From NCBI RefSeq assembly GCF_003345255.1, contig NZ_CP029331.1, positions 1,426,001-1,490,000 of the forward strand: 64,000 nucleotides of DNA, given 5' to 3'. The stretch's first letter is position 1. The number at the start of each line of letters is the position of its first letter. Shown here in pieces: positions 35,565 through 44,399 of the stretch. The position numbers were made by a program, and so were the translations under genes. This DNA comes from Pseudothauera hydrothermalis. GTDB lineage: Bacteria > Pseudomonadota > Gammaproteobacteria > Burkholderiales > Rhodocyclaceae. Below the pieces are notes generated by a model. It saw only the letters and a program-made list of their open reading frames with translations, made no database searches and was not told the origin of the DNA.

Positions 35565-35580
35565 CTGTAATTTTAAACAG
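35565..35580. promoter_or_regulatory. LexA box at lexA
   Basis: CTGTAATTTTAAACAG fits CTGT-N8-ACAG exactly. It lies 28 bp before the lexA start and controls the lexA-imuA-imuB operon. The divergent peroxiredoxin gene starts 163 bp away and is less likely to be controlled by it. Confidence 0.92.
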
Positions 35581-35742
35581 TCATTCTGGCGGGCGTCGAC
35601 CGCAAAACGCTACGCGGCACAGCCGTCTGCGCCCGATACGCCAGTTGCGAAAGATGTTGCAGTGCGTCTTGAGCCGGCGTTCGCTTGCGGTAGAGTTGGC
35701 CGCGGTTACCGGCTAAAATCGCCCGCACGTCAGGGAGGCCCC

Positions 35743-36249
35743 ATGCTGCAAAGCGGAGACATGGCTCCGGTTTTTTCACTGCCGGATGCGGATATGGAGA
35801 CTTTCGACCTTGCCGCCGAGCGCGGCAAGCATCATGTGGTGCTCTACTTTTACCCCCGCGACAACACGCCGGGCTGTACGCTGCAGGCCGCCGAATTCAG
35901 CGACCATGAAGCGGAATTTGCCCGCCACGACTGTATCGTGGTGGGCGTCAGCCCCGATGATTGCCTCACCCACGCCGAGTTCCGGGATCAGCACGGACTG
36001 TCGGTGCGCCTGCTGTCAGACCCTGAAGCCGAGGTCTGCAGGCTGTACCATGTGTGGCAGCCAAAGGAAGTCGACGGTGTGAAAAAGATGGGCGTGCGAC
36101 GGACGACCTTTATCATCGATAAACAAGGTATCGTTCGGCATGCGCTGTATGACGTCACGCCCCGCGGCCATGCCGCCGCGGTTTATGAACTGGTCAAGGA
36201 ACTGGAATCGGACCCATGCAAAACGAAATCGTCAAAGATACCGTTGTAA
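35743..36249 (+). CDS. bcp: Peroxiredoxin of the BCP/PrxQ family
   Basis: A 168-residue thiol peroxidase. The active-site segment FYPRDNTPGCTLQAAEF (about 39-55) has the peroxidatic cysteine in PGCT. The resolving cysteine found five residues later in E. coli BCP is alanine here (CTLQAAEF). Other cysteines (in HDCIVV, DDCLTH, EVCRLY and near the C-terminus) could resolve the sulfenic acid, or the enzyme may work as a 1-Cys type. GGAGG upstream supports ATG 35743. Its last 34 bases overlap slyD, suggesting coupling. Confidence 0.92.
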   Translation: MLQSGDMAPVFSLPDADMETFDLAAERGKHHVVLYFYPRDNTPGCTLQAAEFSDHEAEFARHDCIVVGVSPDDCLTHAEFRDQHGLSVRLLSDPEAEVCRLYHVWQPKEVDGVKKMGVRRTTFIIDKQGIVRHALYDVTPRGHAAAVYELVKELESDPCKTKSSKIPL

Positions 36250-36701
36250 CCCTCAACTACACCGTGCGCGACCCCGAAGGCAACATGATCGACGATGGCG
36301 CACATCCCTTGGTCTATCTGCACGGCGGCTACGACGGCATTTTCCCGGTGCTCGAAGAACTGCTGCAGGGCAAGAAGGTTGGCGAGCGCTTCCAGGTCAA
36401 GCTGCAACCGGAAGACGCCTTTGGCGAATACGATGAGGATCTGGTCCTGATCGAAGACGCCAGCCTTTTTCCTGAAAACATCGAGGTGGGCATGTCCTTC
36501 GAGCGCGTGACTGACAACGGCGAAGAAGAAGTGATCTATCGCATCACCGACATTGCCGACGGCAAGGTGGTGGTCGATGGCAATCATCCCTTGGCCGGCA
36601 CCGCCTTGGTCTTTGATCTCACCGTGGCCGCAGTACGTAAGGCGAGCGCAGACGAGATCGCTCATGGCCATGTGCATGGCGAAGGCGGTCATCACCACTG
36701 A
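36216..36701 (+). CDS. slyD: SlyD-type FKBP peptidyl-prolyl isomerase
   Basis: A 161-residue protein with an FKBP domain (about 1-70 and 125-150) interrupted by an IF chaperone domain (about 72-122), the SlyD layout. Markers are LNYTVRDPEGNMIDDG, PLVYLHGGYDGIFPVLEELLQGK (split: PLVYLHGGYDGI, then FPVLEELLQGK), and GNHPLAGTALVFDLTV. It ends in a short histidine-rich tail (HGHVHGEGGHHH) able to bind nickel or other metals. It assists protein folding and, in some bacteria, hydrogenase metallation. The start overlaps the peroxiredoxin gene by 34 bp. A strong terminator follows. Confidence 0.95.
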   Translation: MQNEIVKDTVVTLNYTVRDPEGNMIDDGAHPLVYLHGGYDGIFPVLEELLQGKKVGERFQVKLQPEDAFGEYDEDLVLIEDASLFPENIEVGMSFERVTDNGEEEVIYRITDIADGKVVVDGNHPLAGTALVFDLTVAAVRKASADEIAHGHVHGEGGHHH

Positions 36702-36710
36702 GCCTGCATC

Positions 36711-36736
36711 GGGGCCGCGCAAGCGGCCCTTTTTAT
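36711..36736 (+). terminator. Rho-independent terminator after slyD
   Basis: GGGCCGC-GCAA-GCGGCCC, a 7 bp GC stem with a 4-base loop, followed by TTTTTAT. Starts ten bases after the slyD stop. Confidence 0.92.
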
Positions 36737-36773
36737 ATCCCGCCTCCGCGCTCCTGATCCACTTTGCGCGCAG

Positions 36774-38831
36774 ATGATCGACTACATGCGCCAGCTTGCC
36801 CGCCAAGGCTCCCAGTCAGCAGTACCACTGCTCGAGGTTTCCGACTTGCGGGTGGCGATCAGTGGCGAGCGAGTAGTGCGCCCGGTGGCCGGCGTCGGCT
36901 TTCAGGTGCGCGCCGGTGAAACCTTCGCCTTACTGGGCGAGTCCGGTTGTGGCAAATCGATGACCGCGCTGGCCATTGCCCGCTTGCTGCCAGACGGCGG
37001 CCGGATTGAAGGCGGCCGGGTGAGTCTTTTGGGCGAGGACTTGCTGACCTACACCGAAGCCAAGATGCGCACGGTACGCGGCCGGCGCATCGGCATGGTG
37101 TTTCAGGAGCCCGGCACCAGCCTCAACCCGGTGATGACCGTGTGTGCGCAGATCGTCGAAGTGCTGGCCCGTCACCGCGGCCTGCGCGGCGCAGCCGCCC
37201 GCACAGAGGCCCGTCGACTGCTCGACGCGGTAGGCATCCCGGATGCGGCGCGGCGGCTGGACGACTATCCTTTCCAATTTTCCGGTGGCATGAAGCAGCG
37301 GGTGATGATCGCCATGGCGCTGGCCGGAGAGCCCGAGCTGCTGATTGCTGACGAGCCGACCACCGCGCTGGATGTCACCATCCAGGCCCAGGTGCTCGCG
37401 CTGCTCGCCGGCGTGCAGCGCGAGCGCGGCATGGGCATGTTGCTGATTACCCATGACCTTGGTGTGGTTGCGCGCATGGCGCAGCATGTGGGTGTGATGT
37501 ATGCCGGCGAACTGGTCGAAATCGGCGCCCGCGAGGGGTTTTTTGCCGCACCGCTGCATCCGTATTCGCGCAAACTGTTTGCCGCGCTACCCAGCGGCCT
37601 GCAACGCGGGCGGGCGCTCGCGGCGCTGACCGGCAGCGTGCCGGCCCTGGATGTGGCGATGTCCGGTTGCCGCTTTGCCGCGCGCTGTCCGCAAGCCTTC
37701 GCGCCCTGCACCCAGGTGTCACCCGGCTGGCATCGCCGCGACGGGCAGATGGTGCGCTGTCATCTCTTTGCCGAGGACGGCCACGCGCCTGAGCCAGTAC
37801 CACAGGTTTCGCGCGTTGAGCTGCCCGAGCCGGCGGGCTGCGAGCCTGCGCTGCTGCAAGTGCGCGATCTGCAGGTGCATTTTCCGGTACGCAAGGGCAT
37901 CTTTCGCCGCACCGTGGGGCAGGTGCGCGCGGTCGATGGAGTCAGTTTCGATCTGCATCCTGGGCGCACCCTGGCCCTGGTGGGCGAATCGGGTTGCGGT
38001 AAAACCACGGTGGGCAAGGCCATTTTGCAGCTTATTCCGCCTACTGCCGGCACGGTGCGCTTGGACGGATGCGACCTGGTCGGGCTGGGTGCTGCTGCGC
38101 TGGCGCCGATGCGTCGGGCGATGCAGATGGTGTTTCAAGATCCGTTCGCTTCGCTCAACCCGCGCATGCGCATCGGTGAGATCATCGAAGAAGGCATGCT
38201 GGCGCTGGGCCTGGGCGGCGATGCGGGCGAACGCGCCCGCCGGGTCGATTGGCTACTCGAACGCATCGGCCTGTCACCGGCCATGCGTTACCGCTACCCG
38301 CACGAATTCTCCGGCGGCCAGCGCCAACGCATCGCGATTGCCCGTGCTCTGGCGGTGAGGCCGCGGCTGATCGTGTGCGACGAACCCACCAGCGCACTGG
38401 ACGTGTCGGTGCAAGCGCAGCTACTCAACCTGATGCGTGAGCTGCAATGCGAGTTGGGTCTGGCTTATTTGTTCATTACCCACAATTTGGCCGTGGTGGA
38501 CTACTTGGCCGACGAGATTGCGGTGATGTATTTAGGGCGCATCGTCGAGCGCGGCGAAACCCGGCGGGTGCTCGCTTCGCCGGCCCATCCCTACACCCGT
38601 ATGCTGCTCGATGCGGTACCGGGTATCGATGGTGGAACGCAACAGCACGGCTCCACGACTGCCGCCGAGCTGCCTTCACCGCTGTCGCCGCCAGGCGGCT
38701 GCCATTTTCATCCGCGTTGCCCTAAAGCCGACGAGCGCTGCCGGCGCGAGTATCCCGCCCCTGATACGCTGACCGACGGGCGCGAACTGCGCTGCCACCA
38801 TCCAGATTTTTTCGATCAGCCTCAGGCTTGA
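36774..38831 (+). CDS. Fused dual ATP-binding protein of a peptide-type ABC importer (YejF/DppDF-like)
   Basis: A 685-residue protein with two complete ABC ATPase domains. First: GESGCGKSM (about 60-68), FSGGMKQR (about 165-172), [14 protein letters not shown]. Second: GESGCGKTT (about 404-412), [15 protein letters not shown] (about 508-522) and [14 protein letters not shown]. Each half ends with the oligopeptide-transporter cysteine motif ([14 protein letters not shown] near 300 and [14 protein letters not shown] near 655) that is typical of DppD/OppD/F proteins. It would power uptake of peptides or similar solutes. No permease or binding-protein gene is adjacent, so its partners must lie elsewhere. 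ATG 36774; an ATG a few codons later is also possible. Confidence 0.93.
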   Translation: MIDYMRQLARQGSQSAVPLLEVSDLRVAISGERVVRPVAGVGFQVRAGETFALLGESGCGKSMTALAIARLLPDGGRIEGGRVSLLGEDLLTYTEAKMRTVRGRRIGMVFQEPGTSLNPVMTVCAQIVEVLARHRGLRGAAARTEARRLLDAVGIPDAARRLDDYPFQFSGGMKQRVMIAMALAGEPELLIADEPTTALDVTIQAQVLALLAGVQRERGMGMLLITHDLGVVARMAQHVGVMYAGELVEIGAREGFFAAPLHPYSRKLFAALPSGLQRGRALAALTGSVPALDVAMSGCRFAARCPQAFAPCTQVSPGWHRRDGQMVRCHLFAEDGHAPEPVPQVSRVELPEPAGCEPALLQVRDLQVHFPVRKGIFRRTVGQVRAVDGVSFDLHPGRTLALVGESGCGKTTVGKAILQLIPPTAGTVRLDGCDLVGLGAAALAPMRRAMQMVFQDPFASLNPRMRIGEIIEEGMLALGLGGDAGERARRVDWLLERIGLSPAMRYRYPHEFSGGQRQRIAIARALAVRPRLIVCDEPTSALDVSVQAQLLNLMRELQCELGLAYLFITHNLAVVDYLADEIAVMYLGRIVERGETRRVLASPAHPYTRMLLDAVPGIDGGTQQHGSTTAAELPSPLSPPGGCHFHPRCPKADERCRREYPAPDTLTDGRELRCHHPDFFDQPQA

Positions 38832-38854
38832 CGCATTGACCGGCTTACAGCGGC

Positions 38855-40093
38855 TTAGTCGGCCATGCGTATCTTGAGCGGAATCAGTCCGGTCACGGCC
38901 AATGCGCCGCGTGGGTCGCCTCCTTCGGGAACCAGCAAAGCATGGCCGGGAGCAACCTTGCTGCGGCTTCCTAGGCCGTTGATCTGGCGCAACTGGGCGA
39001 GCGTCAGACGGTGGCGCTTGGCCACTTCGGCAAGCGATTCGCCACGCTTGAGCCGGTAGGTGCGCCAGAGTGGGCCGGATTCGGCAAGGGTTTGCAGGCG
39101 GGCTTGGAAGGCTTCGGCGCGGTCGGCCGGCACCACCAGGCTATGACCTTCGCGGGTAATCGCCGGGCGGTTGAAGGCGGGGTTGAGCGCAACGAATTCC
39201 TCGATTGGCATGTCCGCCAGCCGGGCGGCGGTGGCCAGATCGATGCCGACCGGCGATTCTACGGTGACGAAATACGGGCGGTTGGCAACATAGGGCAGTT
39301 CAAAACCGAACCGCTCCGGATTCATCACGATGTTTTTCAACGCCTGCAGCTTGGGCACGTAGTTGCGTGTTTCGGTCGGCATGCGCAGATGGCTGTATTC
39401 GGTCGGCAGGCCAGCGTCTTCGTTGCGCTGCAGCGCCCGCCCTACGGCGCCTTCGCCCCAGTTATAGGCGGCCAGCGCCAGATGCCAGTCGCCGTGCAGG
39501 TCGTAGATTTGCTGCAGGTAAGCGAGCGCCGCGTCGGTGGAGGCGATCACGTCGCGGCGCTCGTCCACCCATTTGTCTTGAGTGAGCTTGTAGTGGCGGC
39601 CGGTGGCGGGAATGAACTGCCACAAACCGGAGGCTTGTGCGGGCGAATAGGCCAAGGGGTTGTAGCCGCTTTCCACCATCGGCAGCAAGGCCAGTTCGGT
39701 GGGCAGGCCGCGGGCCTCGATTTCATTGACGATGTGATAAAGATAACGTCCGCCGCGGGCGAAGACCTGCTGCAGAAAACCGGGCCGCTCCAGATAGAAG
39801 CGTTGATAGAATTGCACCGTTTCGTTGTCCAGGTCCGGCATGGCAAAGCCGCGCCGGATGCGGTCCCAAATGTCATTGGCGGTGCGGGTGAGGTCCAGCG
39901 TGAGTACCCGCGGAGAACTGGCCAGGTTGTGCAGCCGGTGCCCGATGCTGTCGCCCGGCATTGTGTCGGTTGGCGGAGACAGCAGAGCCAGTGGGCCGAT
40001 CGGCGATTCCGGGGTTGCTGCGGTCTGCGCGCTCGCGGCTTTGGTCAAACACAGCAGCACGGCGGTGCAGAACAAGGCGGTGCGGATTGCCAT
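38855..40093 (-). CDS. MltD-like membrane-bound lytic murein transglycosylase with LysM repeats
   Basis: A 412-residue exported protein: signal peptide (about 1-22, ending AASA), SLT goose-lysozyme-type domain (about 110-250) with the catalytic Glu in LLPMVESGYNPLAYS and the family segments QASGLWQFIPATGRHYKL and ALAAYNWGEGAVGRAL, then two LysM-like repeats: a degenerate one (about 285-330, DLATAARLADMPIEEFVALNP) and a clear one (about 345-390, YRLKRGESLAEVAKRH). It cleaves peptidoglycan glycan strands. It lacks a lipobox cysteine (only Cys 9 and Cys 15 in the signal), so periplasmic rather than lipoprotein is likely. Confidence 0.92.
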   Translation of the reverse strand: MAIRTALFCTAVLLCLTKAASAQTAATPESPIGPLALLSPPTDTMPGDSIGHRLHNLASSPRVLTLDLTRTANDIWDRIRRGFAMPDLDNETVQFYQRFYLERPGFLQQVFARGGRYLYHIVNEIEARGLPTELALLPMVESGYNPLAYSPAQASGLWQFIPATGRHYKLTQDKWVDERRDVIASTDAALAYLQQIYDLHGDWHLALAAYNWGEGAVGRALQRNEDAGLPTEYSHLRMPTETRNYVPKLQALKNIVMNPERFGFELPYVANRPYFVTVESPVGIDLATAARLADMPIEEFVALNPAFNRPAITREGHSLVVPADRAEAFQARLQTLAESGPLWRTYRLKRGESLAEVAKRHRLTLAQLRQINGLGSRSKVAPGHALLVPEGGDPRGALAVTGLIPLKIRMAD

Positions 40094-40279
40094 GTGCGCC
40101 GGTCAAGGAGTGCGTTAGAAAGCGCGAGAGTCTACCGAGCGATGCGCCAATGCGTCAAACTCAGGGGTAAAAATCCCTCAAATGTCAGGATCGGCGAGCG
40201 TCTAGGCTGGTACGATCCGATCATTGGCAGTCATTCGCCCGATTGCCGCTAACCGCTATCGCCCTAGTTTGCCCGTGCA

Positions 40280-41248
40280 ATGAAGGCTTTGATCATCGAA
40301 GACACGCTCACCAGCGCCACCCTGGTCTGCCATCAGCTTGGCAAGATGGGGCTGGAGACGGTGCACGCGCGCGATGGCGAGTCGGGCATCGAACTATTCA
40401 AATCGGAGCGTCCCGACCTGATTCTGCTCGACATCATCATGCCGGGGCTGGACGGCTTCGAGGTGGCGCGGCGTATCCGCCAACTGGAGCGCGACGGCGA
40501 ATGGACACCCATCATTTTTCTTACTGCGCGCACCGGCGACGAAGACCTGGAGCGCGGTATCGAAGTCGGCGGCGACGATTATCTGATCAAGCCGGTTTCC
40601 GAAATCGTACTCAAGGCCAAGGTGCGGGCCATGCAGCGCATTGCCCAGATGCGTTATTCGCTGCTGGTGCTCACCCGCAAACTCGATGAGGCCAATCGGG
40701 AGTTGATGCGTTTGTCGTCTGCCGATGGGCTGACCGGCATTGCCAACCGCCGGCGGTTCGACGAAACCCTGCTCAAAGAATGGCGGCGCTGCGCGCGCGA
40801 GGCGCGACCGTTGGCGCTGCTGCTGATCGATGTCGATTTTTTCAAGCCTTTCAACGACAACTACGGCCATCAGGCTGGCGATGAATGCCTCAAGGCGGTC
40901 GCCCGCGCGCTGTCGCAGACGCTGCATCGTCCGTCCGATCTGGCTGCCCGCTATGGCGGCGAAGAGTTTGCGGTAATCCTTCCCGGCACGGACGAGGCGG
41001 GCGCTTTGGCCGTGGCCGAGGCGTTGCGTGCCGCGGTGCAGCAAATGGGGATTACCCACCGTTATTCAGAGGTCGCGCCGGTGGTCACGATCAGCGTCGG
41101 GCTGGCCTGTGCAACCCCGAGACCTGGCGATGAAACGGGTTTCATCGGTCTGCTCAAGGATGCGGACGCGGCGCTTTATCGGGCAAAATCGGAAGGGCGC
41201 AATCGCGTAGTCAGCGCATGTGCGCCTTGTGTGGGGCAGATGGACTGA
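40280..41248 (+). CDS. Response regulator diguanylate cyclase (receiver-GGDEF, PleD-like)
   Basis: A 322-residue protein: receiver domain (about 1-125) with the phosphoacceptor Asp in LLDIIMPGLDG, then a coiled linker (about 126-155) and a GGDEF domain with ARYGGEEF. An RxxD inhibitory site (RPSD) lies eight residues before GGEEF, so product inhibition is likely. It would make c-di-GMP when phosphorylated. No histidine kinase is nearby. The stop overlaps the next start (TGATG), so the two regulators are coupled. Confidence 0.93.
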   Translation: MKALIIEDTLTSATLVCHQLGKMGLETVHARDGESGIELFKSERPDLILLDIIMPGLDGFEVARRIRQLERDGEWTPIIFLTARTGDEDLERGIEVGGDDYLIKPVSEIVLKAKVRAMQRIAQMRYSLLVLTRKLDEANRELMRLSSADGLTGIANRRRFDETLLKEWRRCAREARPLALLLIDVDFFKPFNDNYGHQAGDECLKAVARALSQTLHRPSDLAARYGGEEFAVILPGTDEAGALAVAEALRAAVQQMGITHRYSEVAPVVTISVGLACATPRPGDETGFIGLLKDADAALYRAKSEGRNRVVSACAPCVGQMD

Positions 41249-41628
41249 TGTCGCTGTCGGCCAAACGTGCGGTCATCGTCGATGACAATGAAAGCATCCG
41301 CATGGTGCTGCGCGCCATCGTTCGTCAGGCCGGGCTGCAAGTGGTCGGCGAAGCGCGCGATGGTAACAGCGCGCTGGAAGTGATCGAACGCTGCAATCCA
41401 GACTTGGTTTGTCTGGACGTGTTGATGCCGGGACGCGATGGCATCGAGGTGTTGGGCGAACTCAAACGTCGCCGTCCGCATGTCCGCGTGCTGATGATTA
41501 CCGGCAAGGCCGACCGTGAAACCGTTGAAACCATGATCCGCGAAGGCGCCAGCGGCATCGTGGTCAAGCCCTTCAATGCCGCGCGGGTGATCGAGACCAT
41601 CCGGCGCGCTTTTGGCTTGGCAAACTGA
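41248..41628 (+). CDS. Single-domain response regulator (CheY-like)
   Basis: A 126-residue receiver domain: acidic pair in VIVDDNES, phosphoacceptor Asp in CLDVLMPGRDG (about 56), Thr in MITGKAD and Lys in VVKPF. There is no output domain. Starting at ATG 41248 removes ten residues of an alternative start at 41218. Translational coupling to the receiver-GGDEF protein suggests that both are served by the same kinase, with this one acting as a phosphate sink or targeting a partner protein. Confidence 0.9.
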   Translation: MSLSAKRAVIVDDNESIRMVLRAIVRQAGLQVVGEARDGNSALEVIERCNPDLVCLDVLMPGRDGIEVLGELKRRRPHVRVLMITGKADRETVETMIREGASGIVVKPFNAARVIETIRRAFGLAN

Positions 41629-41640
41629 GCTGGTGCCGGT

Positions 41641-42405
41641 TCAAAAATTGTCTTTCCAGCGCCGCAGTGCGGCCAGGCAAGCAGCGGGTGAGGCGGGGGG
41701 CGTTCCACTGTGCCGTGTCACCGCGTCGATGATTGCAGCCTCGCCGACGCGCAGAAAAGGGTTGATCGCGCGCTCCAGGCCAATGGAGGAGGGTAGTGTC
41801 GGCGCGCCGCGGCCGCGGCGTGCTTCACAATCGGCCGCATAGCGGTCGCGTGCCGGATTGTGCGGCTCCACGGCGCGGGAAAAAGCAAGATTGGCCAGGG
41901 TGTATTCATGGGCGCAATACACCGCGGTGTCTTCCGGCAAGCTCGCCAGCCGTTGTAGGGAAGCGAACAGCTGCGCTGCGCTGCCGCCCAGCAGCCGACC
42001 GCAGCCGGCGGAAAACAAGGTGTCGCCGCAGAACAGCAGGTTTGGCGCATAGTAGGCCACATGCCCCGCCGTGTGGCCGGGTATATCCAGCACCTTGAAG
42101 GATTGTCCAAGCGCAGGCAGATCGATCACCGCGCCTTCGGTCACCGGATGGCTGACCCCAGCAATCGCTTCGGTGGCCGGCCCATACACCGGCACTGGGT
42201 GGCGGGCCAGTAACGCGGCGACACCGCCCACGTGATCGGCATGGTGGTGCGTGATCAGGATGGCGGCAAGCTCCAACCCCTGTGCCGCAAGACTGTGTTC
42301 CACCACCGCGGCGTCACCCGGGTCGACGACAACTGCATGGCGGCCGCGGCGCAACAACCAGATGTAGTTATCGCGAAAGGCGGGAAGGGGGATAATGGCG
42401 TCCAT
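41641..42405 (-). CDS. gloB: Hydroxyacylglutathione hydrolase (glyoxalase II)
   Basis: A 254-residue metallo-beta-lactamase-fold enzyme that hydrolyses S-lactoylglutathione in methylglyoxal detoxification. Metal ligands are visible in ITHHHADHVGG (about 52-62), IPGHTAGHVAYY (about 105-116), FCGDTLFSAGCGR (about 122-134) and YCAHEYTLAN (about 162-171); the last two are specific to glyoxalase II. ATG 42405 (MDAIIPLPAFRDNYIW) is the normal family start; an in-frame start at 42435 is unlikely. It diverges from the methyltransferase gene. Confidence 0.95.
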   Translation of the reverse strand: MDAIIPLPAFRDNYIWLLRRGRHAVVVDPGDAAVVEHSLAAQGLELAAILITHHHADHVGGVAALLARHPVPVYGPATEAIAGVSHPVTEGAVIDLPALGQSFKVLDIPGHTAGHVAYYAPNLLFCGDTLFSAGCGRLLGGSAAQLFASLQRLASLPEDTAVYCAHEYTLANLAFSRAVEPHNPARDRYAADCEARRGRGAPTLPSSIGLERAINPFLRVGEAAIIDAVTRHSGTPPASPAACLAALRRWKDNF

Positions 42406-42433
42406 GCCGCAGATTTTGAAGCGCTGATTGCTC

Positions 42434-43171
42434 ATGTCAATGCTCAGCCTGTCCGACTGGCTGCTTACTCCACCAGGGCGTTACCTGCTCAACTGGGAGA
42501 TGCGTGCGGTCGACCGTCTGGTGGCCGATCTGTTCGGTTACAACGCGGTGCAGATCGGGCTGCCGGAGGTGGATTTCCTGCGTGCCAACCGCATGCCCTT
42601 TCGCTTTCATGCCGACCGCCTGAGCAAATCGGCGGTGATTGCGCGCAACGAGGCGCTGCCGTTTGCCACGGCCTGTCTCGATCTGGTGGTTTTGCCCCAC
42701 GTGCTGGAGTTTTCCAGCTCGCCGCATCGGGTTTTGCGCGAAGTCGAGCGCGTGTTGATGCCGGAAGGACATGTCATCATCTGCGGTTTCAATCCGTTCA
42801 GCCTGTGGGGCCTACGCAGGCTGGCAGCCGGTCAGCGGGGGAGCTTTCCTTGGCGCGGCCAGTACTTGTCTGCCTTCCGCATCAAGGATTGGTTGACGTT
42901 GTTGGGCTTTGAAACCCAGGCGACCGTCTTCGGCTGTTACGCCCCGGCGGTGAGTAGTGAAACCTGGCTGGCGCGCTGGCATGTGCTGGATCGTGCCGGG
43001 GCACGCTGGTGGCCGATCTGTGGGGCAGTGTATCTGATCCACGGCATCAAGCGGGTGCACGGGATGCGGCTAATTACCCCGAACTGGCGCGAAAAACGCG
43101 CCGCAGCAAAACGCATGGCGCCGATCGCCCAGCGTGGTCGTTCGGTGACCGAAACCAGGAAAACGCAATAG
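42434..43171 (+). CDS. Class I SAM-dependent methyltransferase
   Basis: A 245-residue protein with a Methyltransf_11-like core: FHADRLSKSAVIARNEALPFATACLDLVVLPHVLEF (about 57-92; key residues DR, LPF, DLVVLPHVLEF) and HIIICGFNPFSLWGLRRL-like sequence at about 115-132. The glycine-rich motif I is poorly conserved. gloB-methyltransferase-rnhA-dnaQ is a conserved betaproteobacterial and gammaproteobacterial neighbourhood (YafS-like protein), so this is probably the YafS-type enzyme of unknown substrate. ATG 42434 or 42440 are both possible starts. The next gene starts right after the stop. Confidence 0.85.
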   Translation: MSMLSLSDWLLTPPGRYLLNWEMRAVDRLVADLFGYNAVQIGLPEVDFLRANRMPFRFHADRLSKSAVIARNEALPFATACLDLVVLPHVLEFSSSPHRVLREVERVLMPEGHVIICGFNPFSLWGLRRLAAGQRGSFPWRGQYLSAFRIKDWLTLLGFETQATVFGCYAPAVSSETWLARWHVLDRAGARWWPICGAVYLIHGIKRVHGMRLITPNWREKRAAAKRMAPIAQRGRSVTETRKTQ

Positions 43172-43630
43172 ATGGAAGTCGTGGAAATCTTTACCGACGG
43201 AGCCTGTAGCGGCAATCCCGGTCCCGGCGGATGGGGGGCTATTTTGCGCTTCGGCGCGCATGAAAAAGAGATTTGGGGCGGCGAGCCGCATACCACCAAC
43301 AACCGCATGGAGCTCCTGGCGGTCATCCGTGCGCTCAATGCACTCAAGCGCCCGGTGCGCGCTCGGGTGCACACCGACAGCCAGTATGTGCAAAAAGGTA
43401 TTTCGGAATGGATTCACGGCTGGAAAACACGTGGCTGGAAGACCGCTGCCAAGGCGCCGGTCAAGAACGCTGACTTGTGGCAGGCGCTGGATCTGGCGGC
43501 CAGCCGCCACCATATCGATTGGATCTGGGTGCGCGGCCATGCCGGCCACGCTGAGAACGAACGGGCCGACGCGCTGGCGCGCCGAGGCGTGGAGGCCGTG
43601 CGCCAGCGCGGCGCTGCGGTGGAATGTTGA
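43172..43630 (+). CDS. rnhA: Ribonuclease HI
   Basis: A 152-residue enzyme degrading the RNA strand of RNA/DNA hybrids. Catalytic acids: Asp in [17 protein letters not shown], Glu in NNRMELLAV (about 48), Asp in HTDSQYV (about 70) and Asp in NERADALAR (about 133), plus the His in RGHAGH. Basic protrusion [16 protein letters not shown] is present. It begins at the base after the methyltransferase stop and is followed 22 bp later by dnaQ. Confidence 0.97.
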   Translation: MEVVEIFTDGACSGNPGPGGWGAILRFGAHEKEIWGGEPHTTNNRMELLAVIRALNALKRPVRARVHTDSQYVQKGISEWIHGWKTRGWKTAAKAPVKNADLWQALDLAASRHHIDWIWVRGHAGHAENERADALARRGVEAVRQRGAAVEC

Positions 43631-43652
43631 ACACGGCACGCAAGCAAGTCAG

Positions 43653-44384
43653 ATGAGACAAATCGTCCTCGATACCGAAACCACCGGTCTGGATTGGCGC
43701 AATGGCGACCGGGTGATCGAAATTGGCTGTGTGGAACTATTGAACCGTAGCTTCACCGGTCGTCGTTTTCATGTGTATATCAACCCGGAGCGCGGCATCG
43801 ACGCCCAAGCCGTGGCGGTGCATGGCATTACCGAAGAGTTCCTTGCCGACAAACCCCGTTTTGCCGATGTGGCGGCGGATTTCGAGGATTTCGTGCGGGA
43901 TGCCGAGCTGGTCATCCATAACGCGAGCTTCGACGTTGGCTTTCTGAACCATGAGCTGTCGCGGCTGAGCCGGCCGTCGTTGGAGACGCTGTGCGCCGGC
44001 ATCGTCGATACGTTGAAGATGGCCAAGGAACTGCATCCGGGCAAGAAAGCCTCTCTCGATGCTTTGTGCAGCCTGTATCAGGTCGATAACAGCCATCGCA
44101 GCCTGCACGGCGCTTTGCTCGACGCGGAGATTCTCGCCGAAGTGTATCTGGCGATGACCCGCGGACAGGAAAGCCTGATGATGGTCTTGGATGAGCCTGC
44201 CACGGTGGCGGTGGCGTCCGAAACGATGCAGGCGGAGCGCCCCGCACTGGTGGTGTGCCGTGCCAGTGAGGAGGAATTGGCGGCGCACACCGCAGTGTTG
44301 CAGGACATTGCCCAAGCCAACAAGGGCCTCTGCCTGTGGTTGCCGCCCCAGCCGGCGCAAGCGAACGGCACCAAGGCGGATTGA
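43653..44384 (+). CDS. dnaQ: DNA polymerase III epsilon subunit (3'-5' proofreading exonuclease)
   Basis: A 243-residue DEDDh exonuclease: LDTETTGLD (ExoI, first two acids), HNASFDVGFLNHEL (ExoII) and HGALLDAEILAEVYL (ExoIII with His and Asp). A C-terminal tail beyond about residue 180 carries the region that binds the alpha subunit in the replicase. It proofreads replication errors. rnhA-dnaQ adjacency is standard; in E. coli they are divergent, here they run in the same direction. Confidence 0.96.
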   Translation: MRQIVLDTETTGLDWRNGDRVIEIGCVELLNRSFTGRRFHVYINPERGIDAQAVAVHGITEEFLADKPRFADVAADFEDFVRDAELVIHNASFDVGFLNHELSRLSRPSLETLCAGIVDTLKMAKELHPGKKASLDALCSLYQVDNSHRSLHGALLDAEILAEVYLAMTRGQESLMMVLDEPATVAVASETMQAERPALVVCRASEEELAAHTAVLQDIAQANKGLCLWLPPQPAQANGTKAD

Positions 44385-44399
44385 TTGGGGGCCGGCCGT

